Program-made: the position numbers and the translations under genes
Shown here: piece after piece, positions 45,401-58,139 of the stretch
Numbering within the stretch: the stretch's first letter is position 1
Layout: every line of letters starts with the position of its first letter
NCBI GenBank assembly: GCA_008330645.1
Contig: VLTN01000025.1
Coordinates: 400,772-464,771, forward strand
DNA: 64,000 nucleotides
Origin: Cafeteria roenbergensis
Taxonomy: Eukaryota; Sar; Bigyra; Bicosoecida; Cafeteriaceae
Direction: 5' to 3'
Notes under the pieces: model-generated
What the model was told of the DNA's origin: nothing
Databases searched by the model: none
The model's input: the letters and a program-made list of their open reading frames with translations, nothing else

Positions 45401-48400
45401 CACACCGGCGCCGGGGTGCCGACCTGCATCATCTCCGGGACGGACGCGTCCGACGTCATCCCGAGCGGCAACGAGGCCGATCGGACCTTCACGCTGCGCG
45501 CGACGGACACTGCTGGCAACTACGCCGAGGACACCATCACGGTGCGCGTGCGGCCCCAGCCGTCGCTGGCCTTCAGCGGCACCGACGCCGCCGCCGGCAC
45601 CTCCACGCTCACCGTCACGTGGACGGCCGCCGTGGCGTCGTGGGCCGACCAGTCGAACCTCAACCTCGTCGGCATCACCTGCGTCGCGCTGACGACGTCG
45701 GACAGCGGGGCGACCTACTCGGGCACGTGCACGGCGGACGGCTCCACGGCCGCGCCCCAGGCCTCCATCACGACCACGACGTCGCTGGACACGGGGGCGA
45801 GCGTCGGCGCGGCGGCCACGTTCACGTACAGGTGAGTCGCGCCCGCATGGGTCCGAGCGGAGGGAGAGGGCGTTGGCAAGCGCGGGAGGGGCACAGCCGC
45901 GAGCGGGGATGCTGGGTTCGCGACTGTGTATGCGTGCGTGGCAGCGGGCGGGTGCTGGCTGCGCCGCCACTCGCCCCGCGACCGACCGTTCGCTCGCGCC
46001 TCTCACCCCGTTGCGTTTCGCCCCCGCGCCCTGTGTCCGGCCGCGTCGGCCTCGAGTGTCCGCAGTCCGGAGCTGACGGCCGTGGCCCTGCTGCAGGAGA
46101 AGACGGGCGGCGGCGACCACAGCACCACCGCCATGGTTGGGCCCAGCTCGAACATCTCGCCCAAGCGGAACATCGAGGTGAAGTTCACCTTTTCGGGCAA
46201 CATGCAGGGCTTCGATGCAACCGACCTCACCGTGGACGCCGGGTCGCTGACCGGCGTGTCCGTCGTGCCGGACACCGCCGCCGCGACCGAGGACACGGCG
46301 TGGTACTTCGTCCTCACGCTCCCCGACGCCACCGACACGGACATCGTCCTCACGCTGGCGCTGACGGGGAGCACCGTGACCTTCACCGCGGCCGGCAGCC
46401 TCAACGTGCAGACCGTGCGACTGGACATGACGCCGCCGTCCATCACCGTGGGCGCAGCGCCGCAGTACCGCGCCACGTCCCTGCAGGCCTTCTCGCAGGC
46501 CCTGGCCACGGGCGCGAGCACGTTCCAGGTCACGGACACGACGGACGACGCCAAGTCCAACACCCTCACTCTGTCGCTCGTGGCGCTGAGCGCGGGCGGG
46601 CTGGAGGCGGCAGCGGCCTGCTCGAGCTTCGAGCACACCGGCGCCGGGGTGCCGACCTGCATCATCTCCGGGACGGACGCGTCCGACGTCATCCCGAGCG
46701 GCAACGAGGCCGATCGGACCTTCACGCTGCGCGCGACGGACACTGCTGGCAACTACGCCGAGGACACCATCACGGTGCGCGTGCGGCCCCAGCCGTCGCT
46801 GGCCTTCAGCGGCACCGACGCCGCCGCCGGCACCTCCACGCTCACCGTCACGTGGACGGCGGCCGTGGCGTCGTGGGCCGACCAGTCGAACCTCAACCTC
46901 GTCGGCATCACCTGTGTCGCGCTGACGACGTCGGACAGCGGGGCGACCTACTCGGGCACGTGCACGGCGGACGGCTCCACGGCCGCGCCCCAGGCCTCCA
47001 TCACGACCACGACGTCGCTGGACACGGGGGCGAGCGTCGGCGCGGCGGCCACGTTCACGTACAGGTGAGTCGCGCCCGCATGGGTCCGAGCGGAGGGAGA
47101 GGGCGTTGGCAAGCGCGGGAGGGGCACAGCCGCGAGCGGGGATGCTGGGTTCGCGTCTGTGTATGCGTGCGTGGCAGCGGGCGGGTGCTGGCTGCGCCGC
47201 CACTCGCCCCGCGACCGACCGTTCGCTCGCGCCTCTCACCCCGTTGCGTTTCGCCCCCGCGCCCTGTGTCCGGCCGCGTCGGCCCTCGAGTGTCCGCAGT
47301 CCGGAGCTGACGGCCGTGGCCCTGCTGCAGGAGAAGACGGGCGGCGGCGACCACAGCACCACCGCCATGGTTGGGCCCAGCTCGAACATCTCGCCCAAGC
47401 GGAACATCGAGGTGAAGTTCACCTTTTCGGGCAACATGCAGGGCTTCGATGCAACCGACCTCACCGTGGACGCCGGGTCGCTGACCGGCGTGTCCGTCGT
47501 GCCGGACACCGCCGCCGCGACCGAGGACACGGCGTGGTACTTCGTCCTCACGCTCCCCGACGCCACCGACACGGACATCGTCCTCACGCTGGCGCTGACG
47601 GGGAGCACCGTGACCTTCACCGCGGCCGGCAGCCTCAACGTGCAGACCGTGCGACTGGACATGACGCCGCCGTCCATCACCGTGGGCGCAGCGCCGCAGT
47701 ACCGCGCCACGTCCCTGCAGGCCTTCTCGCAGGCCCTGGCCACGGGCGCGAGCACGTTCCAGGTCACGGACACGACGGACGACGCCAAGTCCAACACCCT
47801 CACTCTGTCGCTCGTGGCGCTGAGCGCGGGCGGGCTGGAGGCGGCAGCGGCCTGCTCGAGCTTCGAGCACACCGGCGCCGGGGTGCCGACCTGCATCATC
47901 TCCGGGACGGACGCGTCCGACGTCATCCCGAGCGGCAACGAGGCCGATCGGACCTTCACGCTGCGCGCGACGGACACTGCTGGCAACTACGCCGAGGACA
48001 CCATCACGGTGCGCGTGCGGCCCCAGCCGTCGCTGGCCTTCAGCGGCACCGACGCCGCCGCCGGCACCTCCACGCTCACCGTCACGTGGACGGCGGCCGT
48101 GGCGTCGTGGGCCGACCAGTCGAACCTCAACCTCGTCGGCATCACCTGTGTCGCGCTGACGACGTCGGACAGCGGGGCGACCTACTCGGGCACGTGCACG
48201 GCGGACGGCTCCACGGCCGCGCCCCAGGCCTCCATCACGACCACGACGTCGCTGGACACGGGGGCGAGCGTCGGCGCGGCGGCCACGTTCACGTACAGGT
48301 GAGTCGCGCCCGCACGGGTCCGAGCGGAGGGAGAGGGCGTTGGCAAGCGCGGGAGGGGCACAGCCGCGAGCGGGGATGCTGGGTTCGCGTCTGTGTATGC

Positions 48401-51400
48401 GTGCGTGGCAGCGGGCGGGTGCTGGCTGCGCCGCCACTCGCCCCGCGACCGACCGTTCGCTCGCGCCTCTCACCCCGTTGCGTTTCGCCCCCGCGCCCTG
48501 TGTCCGGCCGCGTCGGCCCTCGAGTGTCCGCAGTCCGGAGCTGACGGCCGTGGCCCTGCTGCAGGAGAAGACGGGCGGCGGCGACCACAGCACCACCGCC
48601 ATGGTTGGGCCCAACTCGAACATCTCGCCCAAGCGGAACATCGAGGTGAAGTTCACCTTTTCGGGCAACATGCAGGGCTTCGATGCAACCGACCTCACCG
48701 TGGACGCCGGGTCGCTGACCGGCGTGTCCGTCGTGCCGGACACCGCCGCCGCGACCGAGGACACGGCGTGGTACTTCGTCCTCACGCTCCCCGACGCCAC
48801 CGACACGGACATCGTCCTCACGCTGGCGCTGACGGGGAGCACCGTGACCTTCACCGCGGCCGGCAGCCTCAACGTGCAGACCGTGCGACTGGACATGACG
48901 CCGCCGTCCATCACCGTGGGCGCAGCGCCGCAGTACCGCGCCACGTCCCTGCAGGCCTTCTCGCAGGCCCTGGCCACGGGCGCGAGCACGTTCCAGGTCA
49001 CGGACACGACGGACGACGCCAAGTCCAACACCCTCACTCTGTCGCTCGTGGCGCTGAGCGCGGGCGGGCTGGAGGCGGCAGCGGCCTGCTCGAGCTTCGA
49101 GCACACCGGCGCCGGGGTGCCGACCTGCATCATCTCCGGGACGGACGCGTCCGACGTCATCCCGAGCGGCAACGAGGCCGATCGGACCTTCACGCTGCGC
49201 GCGACGGACACTGCTGGCAACTACGCCGAGGACACCATCACGGTGCGCGTGCGGCCCCAGCCGTCGCTGGCCTTCAGCGGCACCGACGCCGCCGCCGGCA
49301 CCTCCACGCTCACCGTCACGTGGACGGCCGCCGTGGCGTCGTGGGCCGACCAGTCGAACCTCAACCTCGTCGGCATCACCTGTGTCACGCTGACGACGTC
49401 GGACAGCGGGGCGACCTACTCGGGCACGTGCACGGCGGACGGCTCCACGGCCGCGCCCCAGGCCTCCATCACGACCACGACGTCGCTGGACACGGGGGCG
49501 AGCGTCGGCGCGGCGGCCACGTTCACGTACAGGTGAGTCGCGCCCGCACGGGTCCGAGCGGAGGGAGAGGGCGTTGGCAAGCGCGGGAGGGGCACAGCCG
49601 CGAGCGGGGATGCTGGGTTCGCGACTGTGTATGCGTGCGTGGCAGCGGGCGGGTGCTGGCTGCGCCGCCACTCGCCCCGCGACCGACCGTTCGCTCGCGC
49701 CTCTCACCCCGTTGCGTTTCGCCCCCGCGCCCTGTGTCCGGCCGCGTCGGCCCTCGAGTGTCCGCAGTCCGGAGCTGACGGCCGTGGCCCTGCTGCAGGA
49801 GAAGACGGGCGGCGGCGACCACAGCACCACCGCCATGGTTGGGCCCAGCTCGAACATCTCGCCCAAGCGGAACATCGAGGTGAAGTTCACCTTTTCGGGC
49901 AACATGCAGGGCTTCGATGCAACCGACCTCACCGTGGACGCCGGGTCGCTGACCGGCGTGTCCGTCGTGCCGGACACCGCCGCCGCGACCGAGGACACGG
50001 CGTGGTACTTCGTCCTCACGCTCCCCGACGCCACCGACACGGACATCGTCCTCACGCTGGCGCTTGACGGACCTTCGGCAACCTTCACCGCGGCCGGCAG
50101 CCTCAACGTGCAGACCGTGCGACTGGACATGACGCCGCCGTCCATCACCGTGGGCGCAGCGCCGCAGTACCGCGCCACGTCCCTGCAGGCCTTCTCGCAG
50201 GCCCTGGCCACGGGCGCGAGCACGTTCCAGGTCACGGACACGACGGACGACGCCAAGTCCAACACCCTCACTCTGTCGCTCGTGGCGCTGAGCGCGGGCG
50301 GGCTGGAGGCGGCAGCGGCCTGCTCGAGCTTCGAGCACACCGGCGCCGGGGTGCCGACCTGCATCATCTCCGGGACGGACGCGTCCGATGTCATCCCGAG
50401 CGGCAACGAGGCCGATCGGACCTTCACGCTGCGCGCGACGGACACTGCTGGCAACTACGCCGAGGACACCATCACGGTGCGCGTGCGGCCCCAGCCGTCG
50501 CTGGCCTTCAGCGGCACCGACGCCGCCGCCGGCACCTCCACGCTCACCGTCACGTGGACGGCGGCCGTGGCGTCGTGGGCCGACCAGTCGAACCTCAACC
50601 TCGTCGGCATCACCTGTGTCGCGCTGACGACGTCGGACAGCGGGGCGACCTACTCGGGCACGTGCACGGCGGACGGCTCCACGGCCGCGCCCCAGGCCTC
50701 CATCACGACCACGACGTCGCTGGACACGGGGGCGAGCGTCGGCGCGGCGGCCACGTTCACGTACAGGTGAGTCGCGCCCGCACGGGTCCGAGCGGAGGGA
50801 GAGGGCGTTGGCAAGCGCGGGAGGGGCACAGCCGCGAGCGGGGATGCTGGGTTCGCGTCTGTGTATGCGTGCGTGGCAGCGGGCGGGTGCTGGCTGCGCC
50901 GCCACTCGCCCCGCGACCGACCGTTCGCTCGCGCCTCTCACCCCGTTGCGTTTCGCCCCCGCGCCCTGTGTCCGGCCGCGTCGGCCCTCGAGTGTCCGCA
51001 GTCCGGAGCTGACGGCCGTGGCCCTGCTGCAGGAGAAGACGGGCGGCGGCGACCACAGCACCACCGCCATGGTTGGGCCCAACTCGAACATCTCGCCCAA
51101 GCGGAACATCGAGGTGAAGTTCACCTTTTCGGGCAACATGCAGGGCTTCGATGCAACCGACCTCACCGTGGACGCCGGGTCGCTGACCGGCGTGTCCGTC
51201 GTGCCGGACACCGCCGCCGCGACCGAGGACACGGCGTGGTACTTCGTCCTCACGCTCCCGACGCCACCGACACGGACATCGTCCTCACGCTGGCGCTGAC
51301 GGGGAGCACCGTGACCTTCACCGCGGCCGGCAGCCTCAACGTGCAGACCGTGCGACTGGACATGACGCCGCCGTCCATCACCGTGGGCGCAGCGCCGCAG

Positions 51401-54400
51401 TACCGCGCCACGTCCCTGCAGGCCTTCTCGCAGGCCCTGGCCACGGGCGCGAGCACGTTCCAGGTCACGGACACGACGGACGACGCCAAGTCCAACACCC
51501 TCACTCTGTCGCTCGTGGCGCTGAGCGCGGGCGGGCTGGAGGCGGCAGCGGCCTGCTCGAGCTTCGAGCACACCGGCGCCGGGGTGCCGACCTGCATCAT
51601 CTCCGGGACGGACGCGTCCGACGTCATCCCGAGCGGCAACGAGGCCGATCGGACCTTCACGCTGCGCGCGACGGACACTGCTGGCAACTACGCCGAGGAC
51701 ACCATCACGGTGCGCGTGCGGCCCCAGCCGTCGCTGGCCTTCAGCGGCACCGACGCCGCCGCCGGCACCTCCACGCTCACCGTCACGTGGACGGCGGCCG
51801 TGGCGTCGTGGGCCGACCAGTCGAACCTCAACCTCGTCGGCATCACCTGTGTCGCGCTGACGACGTCGGACAGCGGGGCGACCTACTCGGGCACGTGCAC
51901 GGCGGACGGCTCCACGGCCGCGCCCCAGGCCTCCATCACGACCACGACGTCGCTGGACACGGGGGCGAGCGTCGGCGCGGCGGCCACGTTCACGTACAGG
52001 TGAGCGCCTTTGTCGATGCCTCACTTTTCACTTGTCGCGTTCGCCCACTCCCGTGCAGGATTCGTGCCTTCTACATGTCTCGGTTCAGTCCCTTGCTCAA
52101 GCAATTGGTCCTGTTCATGCCGTGTTCATTCTTGTGCCCTGGTCTTCGCAGTCCGAAGCTGACGTCGATGACCGTTGTGGACACATTCGATGCACCTTTG
52201 AAGGGCCCCGGGGCTGACATCATCAAGTCCCAGGCTGTTAAGGTCATCGCTGTCTTTGCGGGCAAGATGCAGGGCTTGTCTACCGGGTCGCTCGCCGGCT
52301 TCGCTGACGCTGCTCAAGTGGCGAGCATCGACCCCTCTAGCGGCGTGGGGACCAGCTTCACCTTTGCCGTGACACTCGACGATGCTGACTCGACAACAAT
52401 CACTCTGGGCCTGTCTGCGCCCACGCTGGCCTTCACAAATGCAGCCGCAGTATCCAATTCTCTCACGGTGTGGTACGATTCGACGGATCCCACGGTGACT
52501 GCAGCAACCATCGCTGCGGGAGAGTTTCACATTCTTGCCACGGATGACTTTGCATTCAGCTTCACGTTCGTGACTACGGCTGGAGCATTGCACGCAGATG
52601 CAAGTCAGGCCTTTGCCGCGCTTGAGGATACTGCTCCATTCCAAACAGCCGACCTCACTCTCACCATCACTGGAAAGACAGTTTCCGATGCTTCAGGACT
52701 AAGCCTGGCTGGGTGTACCGGGGCAAAGTTCTCGTCAGGGTGCTCCATCGCAGGCTCTGCAGCTGGCAGCATCCCGGCCGGGGAATCTGGGGATCGCACT
52801 TTGGTGATGGAGGCAGTCGACCTGTCAGGGCGAGCAAGCAGCGCTGAGTTCACGCTGCAGATCCGCGTGCGGCCGACACTGACACTCTCCACAGTCGATG
52901 CAAAGGCCGGCACCTATTCCATCACTGTCGACTGGTCACAAGCTGTTTCTGGCTTTTTGACGAGCCACCTGACACTCCAGGGCCTGACTTGTGGCTCGCT
53001 CACATCCAGCCTCGCGGACAAGCGGTACTCTGGTGACTGCATCGCGACTGGAACGCATGCGACAGTTGGCGTTAGCCTAGCGGCTGCACTCTCTGGCGTG
53101 TCCCCCACGACGGAGCTTGCCTCTCAAGTGACCAAGCCCTACACCCCGGAACTGACTGCCATCGAGCTCATCGACACCGATTCGCCGGCAGCGGCCCTGC
53201 GCGGTCTCCACGAGAACATTACCCCCAACCTGGGCATCGCCATTCGCTTCACCTTCACAGGCAAGATGTCCGGTCTCACTGCGTCCGACGTCAATGTGGC
53301 CGGGGATGACAGTGGAGTGCCAACAGTTGCTGAGCCAGTTGCCTCCTCGGAAGCCAAGGTGCACACGTTTGGCATCACCCTCGACAGCGCCGACGTTGCG
53401 ACGACCATTTCGCTGCCCCTTGGGGCAAGCGACGCTCCCTTCTCGTGGACTTCCGCCTCGGCAGAAACAACGGTCTACTACGATGTGACGGCCCCGACCG
53501 CCACACTTTCCGCAAGCGACTTTTTCCTCACAGATGGATCCGAAAATCAAGTCCTTGACATTGTGACCCAAGTCCTGGCAAGCATTTCGGACAATATTTC
53601 ACCGACTTCCCGCATCATTCTGGATGCTTCCTCTGACCCTGACGTCTCCGGTGTCCTCTCTCTCAGTGCCTGCAGCAGGTCCCAGCACCAAGTTGGCTGC
53701 CTGATCAAGGGCGCGGCCGCCTCCAACAAGATTCCTCCAGACAACACCGGTGTGTCCACCATCACCCTTTTGGTCGAAGACGAGGCCGGAAACTCCCTCG
53801 AGCTCGAGTTCTTCCTCGTCCGTCAGGCAGTCATTGCGTTCACGGCTGACCAGTCGAAATTGTCCAAGAGCGGACATTTTGCTCCCTTTAACAACCCTGT
53901 GGGCACTCGGCGGAGCTTTTCGGAAGACCTTTCGAGCATATGCACGTCCTCCTCGCAGCCCGACGACATCGTGGTGACAATTGCCTTGACGGACGCCGCA
54001 GGTGCACAGAGTGCCAACTGCGAAACGGTCAGCGGCGTCACGCAGTCTGCAACCCCAGGCCCGTCGATCAGCTGCAATTTTGACCAGCAAGGGACTGTAC
54101 GATGGAGCGTGGTGTGTTCGGAGTCACTTGGTGACCCTGAAAATCATGCTGACGTCCCAGCTTCGACGTCAGGCACGTGGGCGATTGTTGAGCAGAAACG
54201 GCCAGCCGTTTCCGCGTCAGGAACCTTCTACTACCTGGAGAACGCCGGCAACAAGCTGCTCAGCGACGAGATCACTTTTGCCATTTCAGACACAGAGGAT
54301 TCTGACCTGCGATTCGTCACAGTCACGAGGGAGGACTGTGCGGTTGGCAAGGACCAGCTTGGCATCGGGGCAACTCCCCCCGCAACCGTCACCGCAACGG

Positions 54401-57400
54401 TTGAGGCCGACCAGTGCGTCATTACGATCGTGCCAGCGCACCCAGCCACGGAGGCACCCATCGGAGACTTTCTGCAAGTCCTCAATGCCGTCACTTTCAC
54501 GCACGTGTCTGACAATCCCAACAGAACGCTGGGTGTCACCATCACGGTCAACGTGACAGACGACGCCGGCGGGGAGGCGGGCACGCCACCATCGTACGCT
54601 CTCTCGCAGTCTTCGACAATCCACTTCGAGATCACGGAGCTCAACGACGAGCTTGGCTTGCTCGTGCAGTCTGGCGCCTCCAATGAGTCATCCCTGTCCT
54701 TGGCTGACACGCAGCTGCGCATGACGGAGCATCCAGACGACGGCAAGTGCTTGTACGACAGCAACGGGGATGATGTGGTTATTGTCATTGAGGACGTTGA
54801 CACGATCCAGGACGGGCGCCCGGGAACTGCCCAGCTCGACGACGTGGGCTTGAAGCTGCTTGAATGGCCAGGCAGCGGAGCTATGCCCGACACGGAGCTT
54901 TGGTCCGTGGTCAGTCAGGGTGACCCCGCGACGTCACCTACCACCAAGACAGGCTCATCCCTCGTGCCAGGCTCACAGGAACACTTCGTGTTCCAGCAGT
55001 TCAAGGTTTGCATCACGCCTCGCGGCGAGCTCGGGTCTGCAGGCGTGCGGCGTCAAACTTGGCAAACCCTGGACTTTGAAAATTTGCAGCCCTCCGAGTT
55101 CAGCGGATTCCGGCCGGCAGACAAAAAGTACCCCCTTCGTTTCCGCGCGTCCAGCCCCTCCGGAAAGAACGTTCGCGAGTTCACGCTGTGGTACCAGGTC
55201 ACCGATGTGGAGCATGAGAAGCCTCACTTCTTCCACCCTGATGCTGGCGTCACAAACTCCGAAGGCATCCGGTCGGGATTCCTAGGCCTGCAGTGCTCCA
55301 GGGAGTTTTACCGCAGCTCCTTGCAGTCGCCGTACACGTTGCAGGACTCCCAGCTCAACGTGGCAACTGGGAATATCCGGGCTGACGTGGCCAAGGTCAA
55401 CTTGTACCGAGAGCCTGCCTACACAGCCGGCGAAGCACACCATGTGGTGTACGCCCCGATCGACTTCGTTCACGGCATGTTCAATAGGAAGGAGATCCGC
55501 ACAAGCACTGTCGTGGTCGATCCCGACGAGATCGGCAGCTTGGTGTTGTCCATCCGCTTCTTGGGCGAATGGACCAAGGCTGCCACGCCCGGCAACTCCA
55601 CTGCGATGCATGCAGCGAACGAGACCCTGGCCGCAGGGCAAGAGAGCAGCCTTGGCGGTGTGTTCTCGAATAAGACCGCATTCGGGTTCATGATGACCCA
55701 CAACTCTACCCATATTGTGCTCACAGGAGCGCCCCAGTACGGCCCCGAGTACAACATGAGTCGCGCGCTCTCAGAAGTGTCGTCCCCGCGGTCCCGTCGC
55801 TTTGGGTTCAGCCTCGTCGCGACGCATGCTGTCACTGGCCTGGTTGCAGAGCGCGACTTTTTGGTGGACATTGAGGTGCGGGGCTGCATGGACATCCGCG
55901 GCGCCTATGCGGACGGCCCGAACAGGGAGTTTCTACCCGCTGATTCAGACTTTGTGATGCCTCCGAAGTCTGAGCTTGCAAAGTACGACGACCTGGCGGC
56001 GTCCGGCTGGCGCAACCCCAGCGGCAACTTCAACCCCAATGCCACCATTCCGGCCTTGTGCACGTTTCCTCCTCGGGCAGTGGCGACCACCGAGACGTCC
56101 ACTTTTGCACTGACCGGAGCGCGCACAGAGACGACTGCAGCGGAGCTGGAGTCGGCGCTCAAGGCCTCCCCTACGGATGACAACATCGAGCAAGCGCGCG
56201 GCTTCGTGGCTCTCGAGGTCCCGCCTGGAGCCATCACGGAGCCCATTCCCATCGAGGTGTCTGGTGTGACTGACGACGTGGCCCTGGCTGTGGCTCCTCC
56301 CAAGGAAGACGCAATCGTGACCACAGACCTGACGCTCAAGTTGGGGCCCTGTGGACAGCAGTTTGAGCGGTCGCTGCAAGTGTGCATTTTCGTCGGCGCG
56401 GCGCAACCCGGAAGGTACTTCACCATCTACCACGCCCCTGCCGTGAACTGCGAGCTCCCCGAGCTTGGCTACGCGGAGTTCCAGCCCACCTCCGAGACTT
56501 CCTACAACCCAGCCACGGGGAAAGCTTGCGGCTCCATCTCAACCTTCTCGATCGTCTCAGGTGTCAGTCTCCTCATCCCGCAGACATCGCAGCTTGAGTC
56601 GCGCTTCCTGGAGGCGGGTGGAGGCTGCCCGCGAGACTGCTCCGGAAACGGCGAGTGCTTGGCCTACTCGAAGTGCAGCTGCTTCCAAGGTTGGACTGGC
56701 TACGACTGCGCCAGCCGAACCTGCCCGGCCGCAGACGCGTGGGCCATCAACCTTGTTGCTCCAAAGCAATCGGCCGAATGCTCGAACAAGGGCGCGTGCA
56801 ACCGGATCACGGGCGAGTGCGAGTGCGAGCCGGGCTTCGAGGGCTCGGCGTGCCAGCGGATGGGGTGCCCGAGCGATTGCTCAGGCCACGGGCGCTGCCG
56901 CTATCTGGCCGACCTTCCTCAAGTCTCCTCTCAGAAGCAGTTGGAGTACGCCTGGGAAGGCGACCGAATCAGCACGTGCATGTGCGACCCGGGCTACGGG
57001 GGCCCTGACTGCTCAGTCAGGATGTGCCCTTTCGGCGACGACCCTGCCTCTCATTGCGCTTCAAACGGCTTCGCCAAGTTCAAGGCCACGCTTGCAGTCC
57101 CAATTTCGGAGGCAGCAGCGTCAGGCAGTGCCTATCCCGGGCCAGGGGTGACATGGGCGGTGCAGTCCGCGTCTCTGGTTCTGGAGGTTGCCGCAAAGCA
57201 CGGGTCCCAGTTCACGACGAGACCAGTCAACGGCCTGCTGGGGGCGGCAGCCGCGTCCGAGGCAGACGTCATCAGCGGCGTTGAGTCGGCGCTCCAGGCG
57301 CTCCCCAACTTCCACGTAGACGACGCTGTGATCGTGACAGACTCGCTGAGCGCGGGCGGCGAGATCCGGCAAGTGTCGCTCGAGATGGCCGGCTACCAGA

Positions 57401-57984
57401 ACGCGGGCGACATGCTGAGTGTCTCCTGCCCGGCACCGTACGGGTGCGCTGAGCCGGGTTGCCGTCCGCGCTACCGGCAGCCCCTGTTGTCGGCTGAAGA
57501 CGTTGTTGGCTCAGACATCGCGCTTGATGCCCTGGGCATCATCAAGCCACCCAGCTCCGCCAATGGCATCGCGGTTAAGGTATCCGTGGCCTCGACCGCA
57601 ACCTACGCGGGGGCGGCCGTCAAGACGTTTGAAGTGACCATCTGCCCCCTGGTGGCCACGTCTGCGGCCATCACGGAGACAACTGGCGACTGCGCAGTTT
57701 CGGTGGCCCAACGGCCCGTGCCCTCTTCGCGTGCTCTGGACAAGAGCGCTGCCGTGGGCATGGGGGCGAAAATCAAGTTCCGGAGCGCCGCACCTGCGGA
57801 CGGCGCCTACAACTTCTACCTCATCCCAGGCACGTGCGCTGTCGAACGCATCCGGCCCTCGGGCGCCGATCGTCGCAGCACCGAGTGCTCCAGCCGCGGC
57901 GTCTGCGACCGATCCACGGGCATGTGCAAGTGCTTCGACGAGTTTGAGGGAGACAGCTGCTCGCTTGTGCCGCTAACCGTGTGA
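42478..57984 (+). CDS. Giant secreted Ig-like repeat protein with ZU5-like and EGF-like regions
   Basis: Ten exons: 42478-42514, 42703-43363, seven repeat exons (43599-44597, 44833-45831, 46066-47064, 47300-48298, 48534-49532, 49768-50766, 51002-51999) and 52152-57984. All junctions from exon 2 on are phase 2. The signal peptide (MKQPFAWLLVIAG, then ALSVKAQ) is split by intron 1. Each 333-residue repeat has two parts resembling bacterial Ig-like domains (VKFTFSGNMQGFDATDLTV; LTVTWTAAVASWADQSNLNL). The last exon has two more diverged repeats, a cadherin-like region (~54200-54660), a ZU5-like segment (LEVPPGAITEPIPIEVS, ~56210) and EGF-like repeats (CSGNGECLAYSKCSCFQGWTG, ~56635, and CSSRGVCDRSTGMCKC near the end). 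No membrane helix is seen. An adhesive surface role is inferred. One base is missing in repeat exon 7: as written, translation stops at 51299 after 2,329 aa. Without the deletion it would be about 4,500 aa. Confidence 0.8.
43364..51999 (+). repeat. Tandem array of seven 1,234-bp intron+exon units
   Basis: Units start at 43364, 44598, 45832, 47065, 48299, 49533 and 50767. Each is a 235-nt intron (GTGAGT...GTCCGCAG) followed by a 999-nt exon. Unit 3 has a 234-nt intron (CC instead of CCC at 46050-46051) and unit 7 a 998-nt exon (51257). Copies are near-identical in intron and exon alike. The few variable sites (GCACGG/GCATGG, CGTCTG/CGACTG, CCCAACTCG/CCCAGCTCG, GATGTC/GACGTC, TGCGTCGCG/TGTGTCGCG/TGTGTCACG) occur in different combinations in different copies. 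The end of exon 2, from about 43083, belongs to the same homogenised family. Confidence 0.97.
51257..51259 (+). other. One-base deletion in repeat exon 7 (frameshift)
   Basis: The other six copies read CTCCCCGACG here, whereas copy 7 has CTCCCGACG. The frame then reaches a TGA at 51297-51299. The downstream exon (52152-57984) is intact and in the frame expected without the deletion, so an assembly or homopolymer error is the simplest reading. Confidence 0.9.
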
Positions 57985-58139
57985 GCGTTGCAGTTGCTCT
58001 CCCGGTTGCCTCCCAGCTCGCTTGAGTGTCAAATAGAATACGCCTGCCCTTTCAGACACCGACCCCACGCCCTGCTGGCACAAAGCGCACACAGGCACAT
58101 GCACGGCTGCTCCCCTTGCATGTGCTCCTGCTCCCTGCA
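57985..58139. other. Short gap between convergent gene ends
   Basis: 155 bp separate the stop of the Ig-repeat giant (+) and the stop of the MLO-like gene (-). Both 3' UTRs and polyadenylation signals must fit here or overlap the neighbouring gene. No AATAAA was seen. Confidence 0.5.

Noticed and set aside
44588-49220. Long minus-strand open frames repeated across the tandem array
   Set aside because: They are shadows of the plus-strand repeat exons, arising from high GC. They change length with each copy and have no start context or domain.
43364-51999. CRISPR or transposon array
   Set aside because: The repeats are 1.2 kb, carry a spliced exon in frame with the host gene and have no spacers, terminal repeats or transposase.
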